DNA of 64,000 nucleotides from Eutreptiella sp. 'Long Island Sound 2002' (Eukaryota > Euglenozoa > Euglenophyceae > Eutreptiales > Eutreptiaceae): the NCBI GenBank assembly GCA_964036045.1, contig OZ038383.1:13098430-13162429 (forward strand), in the 5' to 3' direction. Of the stretch, positions 57,001-64,000 are shown piece by piece. Within the stretch, counting starts at the first letter, position 1, and every line of letters starts with the position of its first letter. Both the position numbers and the translations under genes were made by a program. The notes below the pieces were generated by a model that worked only from the letters and a program-made list of their open reading frames with translations, did not search any database and was not told the DNA's origin.

Positions 57001-57960
57001 CCATTATTGCGAGGCCTCGCATTTCGATTAGCGAAACTACACCTTTTGCGAATATTTCGAACCGCAATGCGAGGGCTCGCATTCGAATTCGCATTGGAAT
57101 TTGTCATAATTACCCTAATACGAACTCTGCATGCGTTGGACTGTGGTAAAACAAATAAAATCGAATCATCGTATTGCGAGGCCTCGGAATACGTTGCAGA
57201 AAAAAGGCGTAACAACCAACACGTGGTGCGACGCACAGTGGGTTTCGCTTCCATGTTGCGATACCATTGTACGCAGCAGTACAAAGGAACCCAATCTGTT
57301 GCAACGTCACGAAAAAGGTACCTTTCTTTACTGAAAAAACATTCAAAAAAAATCAGGTCCAAAAAAAACAGGGTAATTCACTGAAATAACCCACATAGTT
57401 CTCAGTGTTTTATCAAAAATGAGCGGTACAAAAGCGTACCTGTCTTAGGCGGCTCAAGTTGCATGGTCAAAAACGAAGGAAAAGGTAGGAAAATGACAGG
57501 TTTCCAAAGGCAGCGAAAAATAGTTGTTTTGCTGGATATTATAAAAGCGTCGCAAACAAGTATGGCGGATTAAATATTTCTATAAGAATGATGTGTCCCA
57601 TGGGCGAGACGGGGAAAAGTATTGTTTGCTGACCATTCTTTGCGCGAGGCGTCGCAGAAAGACGTTCATTTGTGTCAGATTAACGTGATACAGCACGACA
57701 CATTAAGCAGGTTGTCGAAAAATGGAACGCTGTCGTATTTGTACACGTAACTTAGTACCATTATCAGGATTGCGTGATAGAGGTAGATCTATTAACGAAT
57801 AGACTGCAACAATGGTGTACCCAAAAATCTTGAAAAGTATGAATGTTCCGGAACAAACTGCAGTTTCAAGCGCGAGGCCTCGCGCATGGAACGGTGCATG
57901 AAAAACATCAAAGTTTCGGTGATCATTGCGCGAGGCCTCGTGCAATGGAGGTCACAAGCG
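57001..57960. other. Divergent intergenic region with palindromes of both types
   Basis: Between the two leader blocks there is no supportable gene. TGCGAGGCCTCGCA-type palindromes lie at 57008-57021, 57068-57081 (centre GGGC) and 57170-57193. The GCGCGAGGCCTCGCGC-type lie at 57870-57885 and 57924-57947. The switch between types falls between 57193 and 57870. The region should hold both promoters, but no clear TATA box was identified. Confidence 0.6.
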
Positions 57961-58140
57961 TTCATAAAAACCAAAATTGGACAGATCCACCAACTACACA
58001 GCATGTACCTTCCCTTGATGCGGCGCTGCTGCATGGGCGCCCATACAGGTCCCGCCGGCATCTCCGGTTTTCATACTGTGGTCACCGCTGACTTCACTGC
58101 CCAACAGCGATGGAAGCGCGCCGCAACTGGGTACCACAAT
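57961..58140 (+). repeat. Conserved leader block, copy 2 arm
   Basis: Partner of 56821-57000 in inverted orientation. One frame encodes CMGAHTGPAGISGFHTVVTA, with mostly synonymous changes between arms, suggesting a selected exon. Another frame starts at the ATG 57945-57947, which is the last three bases of a palindrome. Which frame is used is unresolved. Confidence 0.7.
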
Positions 58141-58331
58141 CAGGATTAACTAGTGAAATGTGGGATCACCAGACAGTTACAGGTAACCGAAAATGGTGCA
58201 TGCGACAAGCGAATTACAGAATAATTGGTCGCGCGAAAACTGAGTGACGGGTTGATGTTTGAAATCAAGAAAGTTTTTCAAACAGCGATTTTTACGCAGA
58301 TACAGTTACGCAATTATTCTTTACAGCAACA

Positions 58332-59336
58332 ATGTCCCTGCGAAAAGAGGTGGACCTTGAGAAGACAGTGGCCGCAGCATCCGGAGTTTTCCGCGATGTC
58401 TGCTCAGAGGAAACGCAGTACCAGACGGCAGACGAATTGTGGGAAGGGCTAAAACAGGGGGACGATGGCGCGCGATTGTTGTTTGTGTTTCTTCTGCGTC
58501 TGCGCAAAAATGAAGGGACGCGTTGCAGCATTGAAAAGGCGATTGCGGCAGAAGGGAAGAGATGGGTTGGTGTTTTGATAGAGGAGGCCTCGCGCCACTA
58601 TTTGCTGATGCGCCACCGCGCAGTTCCATACCAGGGAAAACCAAAGTCAGTTGTTGCGGTAGAGGGAAGTAGGGCGCAGCGTCGCATTTTAGCAAGGTCA
58701 GGTCTGGCGCGATACAGCGCACCTTCGTTGAAGGAGAAGGCCGCAGTCAGGTTACAGACTACATGGGACAAAATTTACCAACAGTGGGTTGTGTTGTGGA
58801 TGGACAACTGGTACAACAAACAGTTTACCACAAATCCCGACAAGAACGACAAAAGCCTGAACGCAACAGCGTTGGCTGTGTTGCTACTCAAGGATGCACC
58901 GCGCCACTGGCATGGTCATCCTAGCCTGGAAGACCTTGAACGGCGTGTTCCTATTGTTGCACGCATGCTGGGAAACACCGAGGGAACGTTTGCACGTATC
59001 CTGCACGATCTAGGATTTGCAAGCACGCGACCTGTTGTGCGAAACATTAGGGCACTGCTTGACATTATTCGCCCTGTACCTGCCAAAAGACCACATTGGC
59101 GACCCCTTTGTCTAAGCAAAGAAAAGGTAAGCGGCAACCTATCGCTTCTTAACCTACTGCAAATTACTAGGGACTTGGCGCAGCACAGCCGACCAGTTGT
59201 CCCTGTCATATGTGATGAGAACATCCATTACCGCATTTGTAAGATGATGTACGGTGAAAAAACAACGGGTTGGAAGGTCCGGCTTTTTTTGCGTTCACAC
59301 CCTATATTAAGTGGTAACGCAGCAGGGGCCACTTAA
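58332..59336 (+). CDS. Paralog copy 2, first main exon
   Basis: The ATG at 58332 follows a TTCTTTACAG acceptor-like sequence. The 334-codon frame is alpha-helical and basic, with a DNWYNKQF segment near residue 157 and a conserved CDENIHYRICKMMYG segment near residue 298, whose Asp and His look like catalytic or metal-binding residues. Copy 1 keeps the Asp in PILVDGLRIR. The sensible reading leaves frame 0 at about 59310 and continues in frame 1 to 59450 (GPLKAGFKRKLSEL and a helical stretch), implying a 49-nt intron (59277-59325) or a frameshift. The family is not recognised. Confidence 0.65.
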   Translation: MSLRKEVDLEKTVAAASGVFRDVCSEETQYQTADELWEGLKQGDDGARLLFVFLLRLRKNEGTRCSIEKAIAAEGKRWVGVLIEEASRHYLLMRHRAVPYQGKPKSVVAVEGSRAQRRILARSGLARYSAPSLKEKAAVRLQTTWDKIYQQWVVLWMDNWYNKQFTTNPDKNDKSLNATALAVLLLKDAPRHWHGHPSLEDLERRVPIVARMLGNTEGTFARILHDLGFASTRPVVRNIRALLDIIRPVPAKRPHWRPLCLSKEKVSGNLSLLNLLQITRDLAQHSRPVVPVICDENIHYRICKMMYGEKTTGWKVRLFLRSHPILSGNAAGAT

Positions 59337-59685
59337 GGCTGGTTTCAAGCGAAAACTGTCGGAGCTGATCCCCCAACGCAGTGTGTTGGAGGAACAGAGA
59401 GAGGCCGACACGCTGCGAAACGTTCGAAGAAGACTGGAGAACATGCAGTGATGCGCGAGGCCTCGCGCAAACAGCATGAAACAACAGGTTAGTACACCCC
59501 CTCACTTGCGCGAGGCCTCACGCAAGGTTGTCAGTCAAAAACAGTGGCGTGCCCCTTCAGTTTTGCATTCTCAACCACACTGTGCTCGTAGTCGCTAAAA
59601 GCACCCCACATATGCATTATCGGCGACGATTTTACCCATTTTTAATGTCATGTTTCCTTCAATACAGGCTTTCTTCTTATCGCAG

Positions 59686-60453
59686 AATGGCAAGCCACGC
59701 CCAAAAAAACAGCCGAGGAACGAGAAGATACCGACTATGACCCTGGGACCTCAGGATCGGAGGCTGGAACCCCAAAGAAGGGGCGTAAGAAGAAGGAAAC
59801 ACCAGATCCTGGCTTAACCTTGGGTACTGACATCGAGGACCACCTGAAGCCGGACAAGAGGCAGGTAGAGGTTGAGCTGGACAATGTGAGAATCGACCAG
59901 GAGAAGACAAAGGGGCAGATCAGACGGAGAGATGCGAAGTTACTGCAGAAGCGTATTGAGTCACTCGAAGCAGCACCGCCAACAGGCCCATTACACGTCG
60001 TTCTCTGGGAAGATAATAGTATGTTACCAACCGACTTTTCGCTCTTCTCGTTGCGCGAGCCCTCGCGCAAAGACGTGTCTCATATTTGCAGATGGCGATT
60101 ATTGGTTTGTATCTGGACAGCACAGCGTGGAAGCGGTTGCGAGGATTCGGGAGAAGCGACTCACCGCGTGTCTGGATCTGCAGCAGTGGCATACTACATG
60201 CATCGCCGATATTCTAAAGCCTACGACACCGTGGGCCTTCCGTGCAAAGCTGGCGGGACAAGCACAAGGAAGCGCACAAGACTTTGAGCCAATTCCGCTC
60301 TATGAGGCAGCAGATAACCTCATTCGATGTGTTGAAGATCAGCGGTGGCGAGGCCTACCTGACACGTACAGGAATCTCAAGATCGCCATTGTGGATGCTG
60401 TGCAGATGAGTGCCCTGGTTCCAACCGCTGAACTGAAGCAACCTGGTCAGTTC
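59686..60453 (+). CDS. Paralog copy 2, ParB/sulfiredoxin-like domain in two exons
   Basis: Exon 59686-60018 has a charged low-complexity start, then a strand-helix-strand unit beginning VEVELDNVRIDQEKTKGQIR and ending GPLHVVLWED. Exon 60092-60453 continues with GDYWFVSGQHSVEAVARIRE. The order (beta-strand with conserved Asp, helix of the eLaesI type, PLxVV strand, then strand plus G-Q/H-H motif and helix) matches the N-terminal fold of ParB, Srx and related proteins, where the GxHR-type motif binds nucleotide. Here it is GQHS. The intron 60019-60091 splits the fold in phase 1, as in copy 1. Function is inferred from the fold only. Confidence 0.6.
60019..60091 (+). other. Intron with central palindrome, copy 2
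   Basis: 73 nt, GTATGT...TTGCAG, phase 1, with a 20-bp palindrome at 60051-60070 whose centre reads GCCC instead of GGCC. Confidence 0.85.
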
Positions 60454-60524
60454 GTATGTTCATTAATCGTTGTTTCGGCGCTCTTCGTTTGGCGAGGCCT
60501 GGCGCATAACGTTGTCACTGTCAG
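60454..60524 (+). other. Intron with decayed palindrome, copy 2
   Basis: 71 nt, GTATGT...TGTCAG, phase 0. The palindrome at 60491-60505 is reduced to GGCGAGGCCTGGCGC. Confidence 0.8.
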
Positions 60525-60822
60525 GACAAAACGTATAACTTGTGGAAAGATTTTATGACGTTTGCCTACTATGCTGGTCCGGAAGCTGTGAAAGGTCTGC
60601 AGAAGTTCCACGACAAAGGGGAGAAAGTCACGAAGAACGCGCTGAATAAACTGGACGGGATCCTGTTGCCGGAGTTCTACAACAAAGTGGCAGAAGTGAT
60701 GCAGGAAGAAAAAACAACCCTTAAATCCTTGCATAATTCGTTTGACGACATCATCCTTGAGCAGTGGGTCTCAATGCATCTGGACCAACCGCACAACGGC
60801 CAGTACGTTCGACCTGAGAAAG
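60525..60822 (+). CDS. Paralog copy 2, helical exon
   Basis: About 99 codons, mostly helical, starting DKTYNLWKDFMTFAYYAGP. It aligns with copy 1 exon 54415-54121 (SYSVKACGPFFTWVYHAED) and has the same flanking intron phases. No domain is recognised. Confidence 0.65.
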
Positions 60823-60902
60823 GTGTGTACCATCGACGCGACTTGGGTTCCATTTCTGCATCAGTGCGCCGCACTTTCTCCATTTCTGTTCTTTGGCCAA
60901 AG
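60823..60902 (+). other. Intron without palindrome, copy 2
   Basis: 80 nt, GTGTGT...CCAAAG, phase 1. The equivalent copy 1 intron (54051-54120) also lacks the palindrome. Confidence 0.7.
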
Positions 60903-61594
60903 ACATGCGGACCCGCAAAGAGGTTGCTGCACTTGGAAGGTCTGCCCTGAAGGTGACTCTTGGTACATGGAGCTATTGGCGTGAGTCTGAAGGCAAAAGT
61001 CGCGGCCCATGGCCGGCATCGAAATCCATGATTCGCGCACCACTGTGGCAGGTGGCAGAGAAAGGCAAACCCGCCCCCCTGAAAATCCTCAACGTCCAAA
61101 AACTCCTGGGTCAAGAGCCTACCAAGAGCCGTGTGGTCCCCCCACCTGCTGGCGTTACTGGTGACTTCAAGACAGTGGAACAGCAGGATCCATCATTGTC
61201 GCAAACTATCACAGTTAAGGCGACCCGAAATGCAGCGTTTAACCACGAACCCCCGAAGCGGTTCATGGAGATTGACAAGAACCTGATTATCATCAACGGC
61301 GACATATTTGAACATCTTGCTCCTGAGACGATGTGCCCAGCCTGGCTGTATGAAGAGATGGCGGTTGCCGATACCCTTATCTGCGGCTCCAAAACTGTTG
61401 CTGAGAACATGTTCAACGTGTTTGAAACGGAAACAGAGAGGCGTCTCAACGATGATTTCAACGCGCCGCGCATTGGCCACATGTTGCTTATTCCCATCTT
61501 CAGTTGGCCAGTCAAACCGAAGCCTGCAGGGGATCTTACAACGTTTGACGTTCGCTGGTTGCTGATTGCTCCACCGGATAGCTGGTCGAGAAAG
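60903..61594 (+). CDS. Paralog copy 2, exon with conserved acidic core
   Basis: About 230 codons in frame 2, including TLGTWSYWRESEGK and a beta-rich part with MEIDKNLIIINGDIFEH. Copy 1 aligns through LGSWQWKAEA and LEALDSDMIILNANL. The exon ends AAG at the donor 61595. No family is recognised. Confidence 0.65.
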
Positions 61595-61701
61595 GTATAA
61601 TTCCCTCATTACGTCCGCTCTTTGCGCGAGGCCTCGCGCAATAACTTCTCCCTCATTGCAGATTCTGAATTATCTGACGTTTGGACTTCCTCAAGTAGAG
61701 G
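61591..61701 (+). repeat. 111-bp duplication of intron and exon start, left
   Basis: Recurs at 62743-62853 (offset 1152) with about four substitutions, none inside the intron body. It flanks the 1041-bp insert. Confidence 0.9.
61595..61661 (+). other. Intron with perfect 20-bp palindrome, copy 2
   Basis: 67 nt, GTATAA...TTGCAG, phase 0, with TTGCGCGAGGCCTCGCGCAA at 61622-61641. The whole intron recurs at 62747 onward. Confidence 0.85.
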
Positions 61702-62742
61702 TGCCCTCATTCTGCAGAATCCGGCGATACCCCACCTCTTTCCGACAACAATTCTGAAGCGAGCTCAGGAGTACATGGCCGTTTCTGGGGTACCGATTCA
61801 TTGGCCTCAGCCATGAGCAGCGCTCACTCCCTCGCTAAGGGGGGGTCGGCTAATGGCTATTCATTTTTTGAGCAGTCGTGTGCAACATCGGTGTTGGAGG
61901 ACTTGGACTGGCTTGATGATGCTTGTTTTTCTGCCCACCGCCACTTATGTAACGACACCATTGTGAAAGGGCGCGGCTATCAAACTACCTGCAGCTATCC
62001 AAAGTGCGACTGCAATATTCTTTGGCGCCGTGTGCAAGGCATTGAGCGCAGCGCTATCTGCTGCCCTCGTTGGCATGACCGGCAGGGAGACAAGCGTTCT
62101 ACCATGCTCTCCTCTTCGTGACTCATCTCTTTTGCCAGCGCAAGGTTTCGGAAACCACTCGACTTTCTGCTACTGAGTGCTACTCTGCTGATATTTCTCA
62201 GCTTCTCAGCACATTGATGTGCCTTGATGTCTTATCTTGCTCTAGTCTACCGTGCTGCAATCTGCCTGTGTCCTTTTCCCCTAGGGGTGAAAGCAAGGCT
62301 TTTTGCAAACTGCAGAGTGGGCAGGAAAACCAACCCACCTTTGGTGCAGAGACTCTGTGCCTACATCTATCTATTTTTGTACCGTCCTTTTAAATTTCCA
62401 CAGGTCCTCTCTCCTTTCACTTCATCGACAGACCACGTGCTACACCACCAACACAACAGACAACACACACCAGCACACTTCTTCACTGAATCCCCACGTA
62501 CAGAGCAAGTACACACATAACCAACACCACACACACACCAGTGCACACAGTAGACCACACGACATTTAGGCGAGTTCCACTTTGGGTCTCTGACCCTGAA
62601 TTCTGCTCCGGGTTCCTCAACCCTTTACTTCTCTGACTTGTGCCCATCTCACAGCTACAACTATCATCTGTAAATTTCTGGACGTCTTCCTGAGGGGGAC
62701 GTCAGCCCCTGAACAAGTTGATGCGGTTAAGAACATTAAAAA
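61702..62742 (+). mobile_element. 1041-bp insertion between the 111-bp duplications
   Basis: Absent from copy 1, where the equivalent exon is continuous. It contains a 107-codon frame and ends in ATTAAAAAAAA, resembling a poly-A tail. The family is unknown. The long flanking duplication is unusual for a simple retro-insertion. Confidence 0.6.
61801..62121 (+). CDS. Small ORF with cysteine cluster inside the insertion
   Basis: ATG candidates lie at 61801 (TTG-initiated frame) and 61813. The product of about 103-107 residues has a Cys/His-rich middle with CSYPKCDCNILW, and a further Cys pair (ICCPRWH) about 20 residues on, suggesting a zinc-binding module of a transposon protein. It does not match a family I can name. 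Confidence 0.35.
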   Translation: MASAMSSAHSLAKGGSANGYSFFEQSCATSVLEDLDWLDDACFSAHRHLCNDTIVKGRGYQTTCSYPKCDCNILWRRVQGIERSAICCPRWHDRQGDKRSTMLSSS

Positions 62743-62853
62743 AAAGGTATAATTCCCTCATTACGTCCGCTCTTTGCGCGAGGCCTCGCGCAATAACTTC
62801 TCCCTCATTGCTGACTCCGAATTATCTGACGTTTGGACCTCCTCAAGTAGAGG
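62743..62853 (+). repeat. 111-bp duplication of intron and exon start, right
   Basis: Partner of 61591-61701. The acceptor is changed from TTGCAG to TTGCTG, so this copy of the intron has lost its normal 3' splice site. It is preceded by an A-run at 62738-62745. Confidence 0.9.
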
Positions 62854-63612
62854 AGATGGATCCTGTTGAATTTGGCGGTCACCTTCCGATAACGACGGTT
62901 ATGTGGTATTTCGACACTCACCTCTTTCACCTGAAGCAGGATAAGACCTTCAAGCCTGTGTGTTCATTGATCATCAGCCGGATCTGGTGTGCAAGATCGC
63001 GTCCGTCGAGCTGAATTCTCGCATGTACCTTCTTGGTGTTACCTCCGACAATCTCTCCGATTGGGTCAACAGGGTGCAGACTCAGTTGAACCATGTATTG
63101 ACACAAGAGTCGAAACTGCACGCGTCTGGTGATTGGGACCAGCAAGCCAACTGGGCAAACCGTGGTATTCCCCTATGGGTTTGCGATGACAAGGTGGGTT
63201 ATGAGGCGTTGTCGCTGAAGGAGGAAGAGACTGTTGAGAAAGGTCAAGCTGCAGAAGCACTGGCCCCTGCGGAGCGGAAGTCTACTGGTGGGGAACCAGC
63301 CCCCAAGAAGAAGAAGACTGCCTCCAAGCCTCAGGCAGCGAAGTCAGTTACCGGTGCAGAATCCGACGAGAGCGATGGGGATAAAGAGGAGGAGAGCGAG
63401 GAAGAAGAGGAGGAGGAAGCGCAGGTCTCCCAGGGCAAGGCAGCGAAGAAAGGGGCAGCGAAGCCGAGGTCCGAGGAGACCGCGCTCCATTCAAGCAGCC
63501 AGGCTGTCAGTCCCAACCAAGAAGCGCGCCCGCAAAGCCACCTCCTAAGGGTAACACGTCCGTTGCTAAGGCTATGGGTTCTAAGATGCAAACTGTTCCG
63601 AAGAAAAAGTAA
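62814..63612 (+). CDS. Paralog copy 2, C-terminal exon
   Basis: The sequence reads in frame 0 (NYLTFGPPQVEEMDPVEF) to about 62958, in frame 2 (LVCKIASVELNSRMYLLG, then DNLSDW) to about 63470, and in frame 1 (ending SKMQTVPKKK, TAA 63610-63612). The tail is Lys-rich with an acidic Glu tract, like a nuclear protein tail. Copy 1 shows the same blocks, including the first -1 change of frame. The second shift may be a real lesion or a sequencing error. Confidence 0.55.
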
Positions 63613-63989
63613 TTTCTTCGCTTGATCTGATATATTATGCGCGAGGGCTCGCGCTATGCATTCCTCTTCAACGACCTTTAGGCTGTCACCTTGTGCGGCA
63701 CATTTTTCTCTGTGATGCATTTTATGGCGCTGTTGTGTTGGTGTTGGCGCGAGGCCTCGCGCAAAGAAGTGGTACCAAAAAATGCTTCTTGTGGTGCTGG
63801 GTGCAACATGGCTTTCGAAAACTGGTTTTCCAAAATATTGAAACCTCACGGGTGTTTTTATTGCAAAGCATAAATGGTAGAGGAAACAAAAAGTCGTGGT
63901 TTTCCCAAAAAAGAAGTTCATCTGGTGGAAATAAATCTTTTTCCCGGGCAGTCGGTTTTGTTGAAAATAAAGGAAGATGGACCAGTTAA
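63613..63989. other. 3' flank of paralog copy 2 with palindromes
   Basis: No gene. Palindromes lie at 63639-63654 (centre GGGC) and 63747-63762 (perfect 16 bp), mirroring the two palindromes beyond the end of copy 1. Confidence 0.6.
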
Positions 63990-64000
63990 TTGCTTTTCAC

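Noticed and set aside
58584-58602. Additional intronic palindrome at GAGGCCTCGCG
   Set aside because: It is incomplete, lies inside a well-conserved coding frame and has no splice sites around it.

Overview
The window is eukaryotic nuclear DNA, apparently transposon-dense intergenic sequence from a unicellular alga or related protist; a green alga is a guess. Evidence for a eukaryote is direct: spliceosomal-type GT-AG introns of about 67-85 nt, a chromodomain-bearing Ty3/gypsy element, a non-LTR retrotransposon with APE-type endonuclease and RNase H, and a non-autonomous LTR element with target-site duplications. I found no housekeeping gene, no rRNA, no bacterial operon and no CRISPR array.

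Layout. 1-4979: broken Ty3/gypsy chromovirus (protease, RT, RNase H, integrase, chromodomain), cut at the left by the window edge. 3889-14781: a near-identical duplication, explained by reading 3889-8869, jumping back to 4931-5858, then back to 3889-8869. About 14755-16412: a ~185-bp satellite, nine monomers. 16413-25290: non-LTR element whose ORFs all lie in one frame interrupted only by stop codons, ending in a hairpin array. 25378-31100: G-rich accessory sequence with a decayed proline-rich/coiled-coil ORF and a three-unit repeat carrying TATAAA. 32291-38640: mosaic of decayed fragments (Ulp1-like, Harbinger-like, a possible 2-oxoglutarate oxygenase) between blocks of an 11-bp GGCGTCAGGAT minisatellite.

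38649-48691: a complete minus-strand LTR element with 792/794-bp LTRs, CTTCA target duplications, primer-binding site, polypurine tract and a gag, but no recognisable pol. A tRNA-like sequence sits inside its LTRs, and a 3.4-kb G/T-rich insert splits its internal region. 49517-52058 is a diverged, truncated relative.

52670-63612: the most unusual part. Two anciently diverged paralogous multi-exon genes lie head to head (copy 1 minus and decayed; copy 2 plus and better preserved). Each carries a split ParB/sulfiredoxin-like domain, and intron positions and phases agree between copies. Many introns, and the 5' and 3' flanks, hold a short palindrome centred on GAGGCCTC. All copies around gene 1 are of a TGCGAGGCCTCGCA type and those around gene 2 of a TTGCGCGAGGCCTCGCGCAA type, so the motif has been homogenised separately in each paralog. 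A leader block close to 90% identical by eye is shared in inverted orientation. This palindromic-intron gene pair is my candidate for an undescribed system.
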